Shown piece after piece: positions 49,705 through 56,806 of a stretch of 64,000 nt of DNA. Source of the stretch: Gammaproteobacteria bacterium (GTDB taxonomy: Bacteria > Pseudomonadota > Gammaproteobacteria > Eutrophobiales > Eutrophobiaceae); NCBI GenBank assembly GCA_028279365.1, contig JANQNX010000007.1:1-64000 (forward strand). The letters are read 5' to 3'. The position numbers were made by a program, and so were the translations under genes. How positions within the stretch are numbered: position 1 is the first letter of the stretch; each line of letters begins with the position of its first letter. The notes beneath the pieces were generated by a model that saw only the letters and a program-made list of their open reading frames with translations, did not search any database and was not told where the DNA came from.

Positions 49705-50367
49705 ATGGAACGAATCCTTGAACCGGAATTGATGAATGATGAGCAACAGGCGCTGGCGTATGCGAGCGCTGACTTTGAAGAGCCGCATAATCATTTCATT
49801 GAGTTATTAATATCCAGAGTAGGTGGATCATTGCCTGCTAATGGTCTGGCTATTGATCTCGGTTGCGGAGCAGCAGACATTAGTATTCGTTTTGCACATG
49901 CCTTCCCGGATTATTCGATTGATGCCTGTGATGGTGCGAAGGCGATGCTTGCTGAAGGCCGACGTGCAATCGAAAAAAATCATTTAAACGCGCGGATTAA
50001 TTTGATCGAAACACTGATTGATGAAACAACGCTGGAAAATGGTCATGTAGATATCATTTTCAGTAATAGTCTGTTACATCATTTACATCAGCCTATGCAG
50101 CTTTGGCATTGCATTAATAATACAGTAGGTAACCCTGATGTATTTATCATGGACTTGATGCGTCCCGACTCTGATCAACAAGTCGATGATTTGGTAAAAG
50201 AATACGCTTATGGTGAGCCGGAAATTTTACAACGTGATTTTAGAAATTCACTAAAAGCAGCCTTTACTGAAGAAGAAGTCAAGCAACAGCTAGCTGAAGC
50301 AGGGTTAAGTAAGCTAAGTGTTGAGGTGATTTCGGATCGACATTTTATTGTTTATGGCAAAGTCTGA
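49705..50367 (+). CDS. Class I SAM-dependent methyltransferase
   Basis: 220 residues. IDLGCGAADISIRFAHAFPD is the SAM loop, DACDGAKAMLAEGR supplies the acidic ribose ligand, and VDIIFSNSLLHHLHQPMQLW is the usual post-I motif. The substrate is not predictable; its size and motifs fit small-molecule enzymes. It closes the operon starting at 44173 and faces the terminator of the convergent glutamine synthetase gene. Confidence 0.83.
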   Translation: MERILEPELMNDEQQALAYASADFEEPHNHFIELLISRVGGSLPANGLAIDLGCGAADISIRFAHAFPDYSIDACDGAKAMLAEGRRAIEKNHLNARINLIETLIDETTLENGHVDIIFSNSLLHHLHQPMQLWHCINNTVGNPDVFIMDLMRPDSDQQVDDLVKEYAYGEPEILQRDFRNSLKAAFTEEEVKQQLAEAGLSKLSVEVISDRHFIVYGKV

Positions 50368-50372
50368 GTAGC

Positions 50373-50413
50373 GGACGAAAAAAAACCGGAGTTGCTGAGA
50401 CCAACCCCGGTTT
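50373..50413 (-). terminator. Intrinsic terminator of the GSII gene (bidirectional stem)
   Basis: AAACCGG (50383-50389) pairs with CCGGTTT (50407-50413), with an inner GTTG / CAAC pair. On the minus strand the stem is followed by eight T residues (50375-50382 region), making it a strong terminator for the glutamine synthetase gene. On the plus strand it has only a short T tract. Confidence 0.82.
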
Positions 50414-50434
50414 CTTATTACTTGTCACTACTAG

Positions 50435-51451
50435 TTACACGCCAGCTTCTTTTGTGGTTTTAACAATAGCTGCCGCCACTTTGTAAGGATCTGCGTTAGA
50501 TGCAGGGCGACGGTCTTCCAAACGACCTTTCCAACCATCTTCAACGGTACCAACCGGAATACGAATAGAAGCACCACGGTCAGAGACACCGTAGCTGAAC
50601 TCATTAATCGATTGAGTTTCATGTAGGCCAGTCAGACGTTGATCATTTTCTGCGCCGTAAACATCGATGTGTCGTTTAATGTTTTTACCGAATTCTTCAC
50701 AAATTTTAGTGAAGGTTTCCTGTTTACCAGATTCACGCATGACACCGTTTGAAAAGTTAGCGTGCATGCCGGAACCGTTCCAGTCGGTGTGACCTAATGG
50801 TTTTGGATGCCACTCGATGGCAAGACCGTATTTCTCAGCTGTGCGTTCGAGGAAATAGCGACCGAGCCAGGTTTCATCGCCGGCGCGTTTCGCGCTCTTG
50901 GCAAACACCTGGAATTCCCACTGGCCGGCAGCAACCTCACCGTTGATACCTTCAACGTTTAAACCCGCTTCCAGACAGATATCCAGATGTTCTTCAATGA
51001 CTTCACGACCATAGGCGTTCATCGCACCAACTGAACAGTAATAAGGTCCTTGTGGACGTGGGAAGCCACCATGAGGGAAGCCTGGTGGTAAGTTCGTTGC
51101 CGGATCCCAAAGAAAGTATTCCTGTTCGAAACCAAACCAGAAATCTTCATCATCTTCAGATTCGTCGATGGTTGCACGACCGTTACTTGGGTGGGCGGTT
51201 CCATCAGCGTTCAATACTTCAGTCATGACCAAATAACCGTTTTTACGATCCGGATCAGGGACAACGGCAACAGGTTTCAACAGACAATCAGAGGAATTAC
51301 CTTCTGCCTGCTCGGTAGAACTACCGTCAAAAGACCACATCGGGCAGTCTTCCAGTTTGCCGCTGAAGTCGGATTTGATCAGCGTTTTACTTCTCAGGCT
51401 TTGGGTGGGCTCGTAGCCGTCAAGCCATATATATTCAAGCTTACTTTTCAT
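50435..51451 (-). CDS. glnII: Glutamine synthetase type II (eukaryote-type)
   Basis: 338 residues, far shorter than the about 470 of bacterial GSI. The GSII signatures are clear: YIWLDGYEPTQSLRSKT, then WSFDGSSTEQAEGNSSD, FGFEQEYFLWDP, and the ammonia-ATP site region WNGSGMHANFS, with SDRGASIRIP late. It makes glutamine from glutamate, ammonia and ATP as a decamer-type enzyme that lacks the GSI adenylylation site. GSII is known from rhizobia, Streptomyces and plants and is unusual in gammaproteobacteria. It has its own sigma-54 promoter and NtrC-type sites, and a strong terminator. I cannot see whether a normal glnA exists elsewhere. Confidence 0.93.
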   Translation of the reverse strand: MKSKLEYIWLDGYEPTQSLRSKTLIKSDFSGKLEDCPMWSFDGSSTEQAEGNSSDCLLKPVAVVPDPDRKNGYLVMTEVLNADGTAHPSNGRATIDESEDDEDFWFGFEQEYFLWDPATNLPPGFPHGGFPRPQGPYYCSVGAMNAYGREVIEEHLDICLEAGLNVEGINGEVAAGQWEFQVFAKSAKRAGDETWLGRYFLERTAEKYGLAIEWHPKPLGHTDWNGSGMHANFSNGVMRESGKQETFTKICEEFGKNIKRHIDVYGAENDQRLTGLHETQSINEFSYGVSDRGASIRIPVGTVEDGWKGRLEDRRPASNADPYKVAAAIVKTTKEAGV

Positions 51452-51520
51452 AGTGTATTGCTCTCCTCCAAAAAATTTTTGTGATAATCAGACTGAAGCC
51501 TGTATTGCAGACATAGTAAT

Positions 51521-51536
51521 AGCAATATGTATTCCA
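51521..51536 (-). promoter_or_regulatory. Sigma-54 promoter of the GSII gene
   Basis: On the minus strand the sequence is TGGAATACATATTGCT: GG and GC are separated by exactly ten bases, the -12 part TTGCT is perfect and the -24 part TGGAATA keeps TGG and the A. Transcription would begin near 51510, leaving about 58 bases before the start codon. Two NtrC-type palindromes lie 165-235 bases upstream, the normal enhancer range. Confidence 0.75.
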
Positions 51537-51699
51537 ACAGTTATACCGCTGGAAGGATTTACGGGAAGGTAAAAAACCGCTGAAAACCTGTGATGATTTT
51601 TTCTGGAAAAATAATGTGTTACATCAAAACTTTATTATCGTTTTTAACTGATCATCCATTGTGTTGGCGACACAGGATAAATTGGCGAAATCGCTAAAA

Positions 51700-51714
51700 G
51701 CACCATTTTTGTGC
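51700..51714. promoter_or_regulatory. NtrC-type enhancer palindrome, proximal site
   Basis: GCACCATTTTTGTGC, on the minus strand GCACAAAAATGGTGC. It fits the enterobacterial NtrC pattern GCAC-N7-GTGC (consensus GCACYA-N3-TRGTGC) with both half-sites perfect. Its centre is 42 bases, about four DNA turns, from the second site. Confidence 0.8.
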
Positions 51715-51740
51715 AAATAGATAACAAAAACTGATATTAA

Positions 51741-51757
51741 TGCACAAATATGGTGCA
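51741..51757. promoter_or_regulatory. NtrC-type enhancer palindrome, distal site
   Basis: TGCACAAATATGGTGCA contains both NtrC half-sites GCAC and GTGC with the right spacing and matching flanking T and A. It lies one base beyond the kinase stop codon, between the kinase gene and GSII. Confidence 0.82.
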
Positions 51758-51758
51758 A

Positions 51759-52715
51759 CTATCCCCAATCTTCTTCCAGATAGCGAATCAGCTCCCCACA
51801 ATTGGCTATTCTCTCAGTTTTTGATTTCGCAATACACTGCAATGTCACTTTTTCGAGCAATTGAGGCACTCTTACCTTGGTTAAACTGGAAGGAGCGGCT
51901 GGCTTTTCATGCAGGATTAACTCAATCATCTCATCAACGATATCTGCAACGAAAGGTGGGCGGCCAGCCAGGATTTCATATAAAACCACCCCCAAGCTAT
52001 ATATATCGGTTCGATAATCAATGTCAGGTTCACGCTGCAGCTGCTCCGGGGACATATACGATATTGTGCCTTGAAGCTTTTCCATGTCAGTAATTGATGA
52101 GGTTTTTTCTCCGGCTGCCGGTAATTCTGTCTTCTCAAGATCAGTACTGCTACTGCCATCAGGATTCCATACCTTTGCCAGACCCCAGTCCATTAGTAAC
52201 ACTTCCCCAAACGGTCCAACCAGTATATTTTCCGGTTTGATATCGCGATGAATCACGCGATGGCTATGCGCGTAATCCAGCGCATGTGCAATTTGTACAA
52301 TGACATTAATAAGCTGAGTTAAATCATAGCGCTCACGGTAATCAAGAATTTCGCGCAGGGTATAACCGTGAACCAGCTTCATGGTGAAATAGTAGTGGCC
52401 TTTGGCTGTTCTGCCGAGCTCATACATAGGTACCGTGTTTGGGTGTTGTAACAGCGCGCCGACTCTGGCCTCGCGCAGAAAACGTTTTTGTTCTATCGGG
52501 TCATTAGCGAATTCCGGTTTCAATGTTTTATAACAAACCGTTCGTGACAGATTTAAATCCTTACAAGATTGAACAATGGCCTTACCGCCCTTGGCGATAG
52601 TTTTAAAATAAGCATAACGAACGTTAGGATCGAGCTTGAGTGGTAGTTCCTGATCCGTTTGTTCCAGGTACACAATCCCATATTCATCCTTGGGGGGTTC
52701 AGGAAATGCCGTCAT
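51759..52715 (-). CDS. Soluble eukaryotic-like Ser/Thr protein kinase
   Basis: 318 residues, kinase domain about 34-318, no membrane segment and no extra sensor domain. The ATP lysine lies in CYKTLK (K64 region), the catalytic loop reads HRDIKPENI (156-164), and the metal motif is DWG in place of DFG (LLMDWGLAKVW, 174-183), a common bacterial variant. The activation segment ends SYMSPEQLQ, and TDIYSLGVVLYEILAGRPPF follows. The first 30 residues are a short extension. It sits directly upstream of GSII on the same strand, with the NtrC sites between. A nitrogen-related target is a guess from position only. Confidence 0.9.
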   Translation of the reverse strand: MTAFPEPPKDEYGIVYLEQTDQELPLKLDPNVRYAYFKTIAKGGKAIVQSCKDLNLSRTVCYKTLKPEFANDPIEQKRFLREARVGALLQHPNTVPMYELGRTAKGHYYFTMKLVHGYTLREILDYRERYDLTQLINVIVQIAHALDYAHSHRVIHRDIKPENILVGPFGEVLLMDWGLAKVWNPDGSSSTDLEKTELPAAGEKTSSITDMEKLQGTISYMSPEQLQREPDIDYRTDIYSLGVVLYEILAGRPPFVADIVDEMIELILHEKPAAPSSLTKVRVPQLLEKVTLQCIAKSKTERIANCGELIRYLEEDWG

Positions 52716-52881
52716 TAATCACTCTCCAATGGATTACTAGGTCTAGCTATTAGGGAATTTTAGTTTACGCTTGTCTGGTTTAAAAATGTACCGAAATTAC
52801 AATAGCATTTAACAGTGAAGTAGTTCGCGTTAAAGGCTATAAATGCTGAACTGATAGGTATTTACCTGGGTCATAAGTTAT

Positions 52882-53520
52882 ATGAAAAAAATTATATTAC
52901 TGATGAAATCATTGACTTTGCTGCTGATTATGACGCCGTTAGTGTCAGTCGCAGCGACGGTTTATAAAGTTGTTGATGAAGACGGCAATATCAGCTTTTC
53001 AGATAAACCCTCGCCGCAGGCTAAAATCATTGAGGTGAAAAAAGCGCCCGTAATTAGCATGCCTGATGTTGAACTGCCAGAAGGTCAAGCTGCTGAGGAA
53101 GAAACAGAAATTACATATCAAACTCTGTTGATAAACAAGCCCGATAATGATCAAACGATTCGCGATAATACAGGCAGTCTTGATATCGTTTTGGCGTTAG
53201 AGCCTGCGTTAAAACAACAGCATAAAATCCGTCTAAGTTTGGATGGAAAACAGGTCGCAACTGTCGATTTGCTTAATCTGAAATTAAATAATATTGATCG
53301 CGGTACACATGAAATCGTTGCCGAGGTCATTGACGAAGAGAGTCAGGTTGTCATCAGTTCAGAAGCCGTCACATTCCATATGCATCGATTCAGTCAGTTG
53401 TTTAATCAACAGAACAATGGAGGGCAGAATAATGGCGCCGTGTCTCCAACTAATCCACCTCGGGGTACGCCACCAGCTGGTCCTGCGCCAGGTAGTGGTC
53501 CTGCGGCTTCCTCACTATAA
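52882..53520 (+). CDS. DUF4124-domain exported protein
   Basis: 212 residues. A signal peptide (LLIMTPLVSVAA) is followed by the DUF4124 motif VYKVVDEDGNISFSDKPSPQA. A second, Ig-like or beta domain covers about 85-165, and the tail is rich in Gly, Pro, Asn and Ala. Proteins of this family occur near ntrBC and glnA in many gammaproteobacteria; their job is unknown. It is one of two adjacent, diverged copies and is divergent from the kinase across 166 bases. Confidence 0.85.
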   Translation: MKKIILLMKSLTLLLIMTPLVSVAATVYKVVDEDGNISFSDKPSPQAKIIEVKKAPVISMPDVELPEGQAAEEETEITYQTLLINKPDNDQTIRDNTGSLDIVLALEPALKQQHKIRLSLDGKQVATVDLLNLKLNNIDRGTHEIVAEVIDEESQVVISSEAVTFHMHRFSQLFNQQNNGGQNNGAVSPTNPPRGTPPAGPAPGSGPAASSL

Positions 53521-53535
53521 ATTACTGACATCGTC

Positions 53536-54072
53536 ATGATAGTTAGCTATTCTCAACGTATGCGTAATCCGGTTTTCATCTTGTTAGCAATGTTTGCGAG
53601 CCTATGCCTCGCGGGTAATGCCGTTTATAAAACCATCGACGAAAACGGAAACGTTATCTTTACCGATCAGCCGAGTGAATCAGCCGAGAAGATTCAGCTG
53701 GATGAGCTGCAAACGATAGAAAATCCTAATCCTGCGAGATTAAAACCGCTGCCGCGCAAACAGCAATCAAGCGCGGTGGACAAGGATTACTATCAGGCCT
53801 TTTCTATCCTTAGCCCCACTATTGGTGAGTCCTACAGGAACAACGCCGGTAATTTCACTATTTCCTTATCACTGCAACCGGCTTTGAGGCCGAGTCATCG
53901 CGTCGTAATTAAACTGGATGGCAAGGAAGTAGCAAATGGTAAGAGCTTGTCCAAGTCGCTGACCAGCCAGGACAGAGGCACCCATACCATTTCTGCTCAG
54001 GTCGTGGATGCAAGTGGTAAAACCATGATTTCCACCTCAGGCAGCTTTACTCTACAACGCGTCTCACGCTAA
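53536..54072 (+). CDS. DUF4124-domain exported protein, second copy
   Basis: 178 residues. A signal peptide (PVFILLAMFASLCLAGNA, probably started from the Met 10 residues in) precedes VYKTIDENGNVIFTDQPSESA, the DUF4124 motif. The second domain (about 90-175) carries YRNNAGNFTISLSLQPALRPSHRVVIKLDGKEVA, clearly related to the same part of the previous protein (IRDNTGSLDIVLALEPALKQ and so on). The pair therefore arose by duplication. Normally such a gene precedes ntrB; here the accessory block lies between. Confidence 0.83.
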   Translation: MIVSYSQRMRNPVFILLAMFASLCLAGNAVYKTIDENGNVIFTDQPSESAEKIQLDELQTIENPNPARLKPLPRKQQSSAVDKDYYQAFSILSPTIGESYRNNAGNFTISLSLQPALRPSHRVVIKLDGKEVANGKSLSKSLTSQDRGTHTISAQVVDASGKTMISTSGSFTLQRVSR

Positions 54073-54224
54073 TTGCACTGATCTTGTTCACCGCGCCATC
54101 GTGTTTTGCACGATATGGGTGATTATCCCCTAGCAACATGTAAAAATAGACGTTTTTTGTTTGCTTGATACTTTTATTTTATTAACAAAAAGATCAACAG
54201 AAATATATTGAAAGCGCTTGAAAA

Positions 54225-54262
54225 TGTGGATAACTACCTTGAAATAGCAGATTTTATCCACA
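54225..54262. promoter_or_regulatory. Two inverted perfect DnaA boxes
   Basis: TGTGGATAA (54225-54233) and TTATCCACA (54254-54262) are exact copies of the strong DnaA box in opposite orientation, 20 bases apart, in an AT-rich stretch. They lie upstream of the Panacea-domain gene. They could control that promoter, act as a small replication-type element, or occur by chance (two perfect 9-mers so close make chance less likely). Confidence 0.7.
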
Positions 54263-54283
54263 ATATAATGTGCATATCTAGTG

Positions 54284-54289
54284 TATAAT
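54284..54289 (+). promoter_or_regulatory. Candidate -10 box for the Panacea operon
   Basis: A perfect TATAAT 82 bases before the start codon, just after the DnaA boxes. No clear -35 is present; the DnaA box ends at the -35 position, so DnaA binding could directly affect this promoter. The rest of the 298-base gap (54073-54370) shows nothing else. Confidence 0.45.
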
Positions 54290-54370
54290 TAACAAATAAT
54301 AATAATAAAGAAGCACGAACGGAAGTCGATATTTTAGGTCACAGGAGAGGTAAAACTTAAAGAGGAAATT

Positions 54371-54820
54371 ATGGCTACTTATTCAGCAATATCTGTTGCG
54401 GATTATATTATCAATAAGGCTTCAGAATCCAATAACACGTTAACACCGATGCAGGTTATTAAGCTTGTCTATCTGTGTCATGGGTGGATGTTAGGCTTGT
54501 ATGGTAGACCACTAATTTCTGAGCCTATAGAAGCATGGAGATATGGTCCTGTTATTGATGATTTGTATCAGGCTGTTAAGAAATTTCGTTCAAACCCGGT
54601 CACAGGATCTTTAGCTCGTCGACCAGTGCTTTTTACAGATGATGAAAAAAACATAATGGATCAAGTTGTAAGAAAATACGAAAGATATTCAGGTCCAGCT
54701 CTATCCAGGCTTACGCACGCTAAAGGAACACCTTGGAGTCAGACTATACAGAGTTTTGATAACTATATTTCAAATGATTTGATCGAAGATCATTTCAAAA
54801 AATTAGCCTCAGTAACATAA
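54371..54820 (+). CDS. Panacea-domain protein (SocA/DUF4065-like), probable antitoxin
   Basis: 149 residues. It opens SAISVADYIINKASESN and carries the family hallmarks TPMQVIKLVYLCHGWMLG and IEAWRYGPVIDDLYQAVKKF, with a C-terminal helix pair (SRLTHAKGTPWSQT). Panacea-domain proteins, including SocA and phage GepA, are known as antitoxins that neutralise many unrelated toxins coded next to them (PanA/PanT systems). A good ribosome site (GAGGA) precedes the ATG. The next gene starts 9 bases later, so the candidate toxin is the membrane protein that follows. Confidence 0.85.
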   Translation: MATYSAISVADYIINKASESNNTLTPMQVIKLVYLCHGWMLGLYGRPLISEPIEAWRYGPVIDDLYQAVKKFRSNPVTGSLARRPVLFTDDEKNIMDQVVRKYERYSGPALSRLTHAKGTPWSQTIQSFDNYISNDLIEDHFKKLASVT

Positions 54821-54829
54821 TATAAAGGT

Positions 54830-55204
54830 ATGTCTGATAAGGAGATACCTGATCCTCCCCCTCCGTCTTCGTTAGAGACTAATCATGATGATATGGCCTT
54901 AGAAGAAACGAAGGCAATAGAATTTGACACATACATAGATCAAGATAAGAGACGAAGAGAACATATTAGGGCTGAAAAGATAAAGGATGCTTTTGCTATA
55001 TCTTTACAATGGGGTATCTATTTAGTCGCGGTATTATTAGTTACGGGAGTTTTAGTGTGGGCGTGGCATTTGCTCACGCCAAACGAACCCCCTTATGACT
55101 GGCACTGGCTAAGCAAAGATCAGTTATATGAAGTACAAAAAGTTATGACAGGCTCTTTATTGGCGCTTGTATTAAGCGAGTTAACACATAAACATTTGAA
55201 ATAA
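54830..55204 (+). CDS. Small membrane protein of Panacea operon, candidate toxin
   Basis: 124 residues. The N-terminal half is acidic and Pro-rich, then charged (DKRRREHIRAEKIKD), followed by one strong membrane helix (WGIYLVAVLLVTGVLVWAWHLL, about 67-90) and a second weaker segment near the C-terminus (VMTGSLLALVLSEL). I recognise no family. Its place right after a Panacea antitoxin makes it a candidate membrane-acting toxin or effector; that is inference from known PanAT gene order. The stop shares a base with the next start (TAATG). Confidence 0.6.
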   Translation: MSDKEIPDPPPPSSLETNHDDMALEETKAIEFDTYIDQDKRRREHIRAEKIKDAFAISLQWGIYLVAVLLVTGVLVWAWHLLTPNEPPYDWHWLSKDQLYEVQKVMTGSLLALVLSELTHKHLK

Positions 55205-55359
55205 TGTCTACAGGTAAATACACGTCCTTAGAAGAAGCGAAAGATGAAAAGCAACTAAAACGCTTCATTAAAGAACATCCATCAAAAGGCAACGAAAAGC
55301 AGTTTGATGATCTATTAGGTCGAATGGCTAAGAATAAACCCGCAAAGGAATCTAAATAG
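55204..55359 (+). CDS. Small hydrophilic protein, third gene of the Panacea operon
   Basis: 51 residues, beginning MSTGKYTSLEEAKDEKQ and very rich in Lys and Glu, with a helical pattern around DDLLGRMAKNK. No family is apparent. Translation is coupled to the previous gene through TAATG. It may be an accessory or regulatory piece of the operon, or chance. The frame continues past it only as the complement of the GIY-YIG gene. Confidence 0.5.
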   Translation: MSTGKYTSLEEAKDEKQLKRFIKEHPSKGNEKQFDDLLGRMAKNKPAKESK

Positions 55360-55372
55360 ATGATGACCGATA

Positions 55373-55690
55373 TTATCGATGCTGAGTATTCATCGGGGGA
55401 TGTAGATGCTGAATTAACATCTGCTCCCACTGATCGCGCTGTGCTTGATCATGAACAACAAGAGCATGAATGTGAGTTGCCCCGTTTTGGACTGCCTCAT
55501 CCAGACGTTCATGGTTGGGTAAGCGAGACTGAAAACTCTCCGCTTGCCCTACATAGAGTGGAAACCAGTTTGCTCCATTCTGGTAAGTAAAGATATATAA
55601 ACCGGGGACATCATTCCAATTATTATTATTATCGACAATCTCAAAATCTAGATGTTGAGTATCATTGATAGGCCAGCTACATGTTGCCAT
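55373..55690 (-). CDS. GIY-YIG nuclease-fold protein, possible transposon passenger
   Basis: 105 residues with one GIY-YIG domain: GLY (30-32) and YVG (46-48) in LYVGQAESFQSRLPNH, the catalytic Arg (R56), the metal Glu (E89, in DQWEQMLIQHL) and a closing PPMN. All expected positions are filled. GGAG stands nine bases before the ATG, confirming this strand rather than the overlapping plus-strand frame. Small stand-alone members have roles from DNA cleavage to unknown. It starts 44 bases after the transposase gene on the same strand, so it may travel with the insertion element. Confidence 0.78.
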   Translation of the reverse strand: MATCSWPINDTQHLDFEIVDNNNNWNDVPGLYIFTYQNGANWFPLYVGQAESFQSRLPNHERLDEAVQNGATHIHALVVHDQAQRDQWEQMLIQHLHPPMNTQHR

Positions 55691-55734
55691 TGTTCTATCT
55701 CCTTGAGTCCTTGAACAATAGCTAGTATAGATTA

Positions 55735-56604
55735 TTAAAAAGCTCCAAGCAGTCTTTCAAACATCCATTTAGGGCTTTTACGCATATTGTATCTGTATTC
55801 AAACTCCCCTAAGTAGTTAGGTAAATACTTCTTAGATACGTGTATGTGAGTACCCCTGATTGAGTTTTTAAGACGGCTCCAGAAGCCTTCAATCGTATTG
55901 GTATGGTGAATACCATTAACCCATTCATCATGCTCATGACAGACAGTACCGTGTTCAAATCCGTCTTTCTCTAGAAACTGATAACAGGGTGCTTCATCGG
56001 TACTAATGACAGTGCCAGCAACAACTTTAGCGTCTACATGCTTTTTAATCGTTTTACGAGTGCGTTTATCTATCACGTAGGTTTGGACTTTACCGTCACG
56101 CTCGACCATGCCATAGACGATGGTTTTACCTTTAAATGGACTCTCACGTTTGTATGATGGAGATCGATTTCTTTTACGGCCTCCCATGAAGGTTTCATCC
56201 ATTTCAACGTGACCACCGTATTGATTGTCACCGTCTACATTGGTCATATATTTACGGATTTCATGACCCATACGCCATGCAGTTTTATACGTTACGCCTA
56301 GTTGACGTTGTAACTCTTTAGCAGGCACACCATGACGCGATGTAGTAAAAAGATACATAGCATAGAACCACTTCTGCAAAGGTGTACGTGATTTCTCAAA
56401 AGGAGTGCCAGCCATAGGGCTTATTTGGTGCGCGCACCACTGACATTGATAAACAGGACGTTTTTGCACCTTTGTAAACCGCGAGTGTTTCTTGCATTTA
56501 GGACACTCAAAGGACGTTCCGAAGCGTATTTCCATCAAATGATTGAGACAATAATCGTCGGTAGGGAAGCGTTTAAAGAAATCAACTACAGTAAAATCAG
56601 ACAT
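55735..56604 (-). mobile_element. IS1595-family transposase (ISXO2-like)
   Basis: 289 residues. The N-terminal zinc ribbon ECPKCKKH and YQCQWCAHQ is followed by MAGTPFEKSRTPLQKWFYAMYLFTTSRHG and the helix-turn-helix KELQRQLGVTYKTAWRMGHEIR. The DDE-type core starts with VEMDETFMGGRKR and continues with ISTDEAPCY and HTNTIEGFWSRLKNSIRGTH, so the acidic residues look intact. I searched the flanks for terminal inverted repeats and did not find a convincing pair, so the element borders are not drawn. The frame is complete; the enzyme may be active. Confidence 0.92.
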
Positions 56605-56806
56605 TTATCATTCCTTACATGAAACATAGGTATAGCATAGCAAAACTACTACATGAGGTAAAGGGATAATTGCGACGATATGGTCTGTTTTTTGCTCAAC
56701 TCATTAACGTGTTTTTTGCACAGATTTAACATGGTTTTTAACTAATTGATTTTTATATAAAAAATATTTCGGCTTTTAAATTCTAATTTTAACAAGGAAA
56801 CAGACA

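Noticed and set aside
55360-55590. 76-codon plus-strand ORF after the 51-aa gene
   Set aside because: It lies opposite the GIY-YIG gene, which has intact catalytic motifs and a good ribosome site; the plus-strand protein looks like its shadow.
55690-56700. Terminal inverted repeats of the IS1595 element
   Set aside because: Short partial similarity (GCTA-GTATA against GCTATGCTATA) between the flanks was too weak to mark ends.
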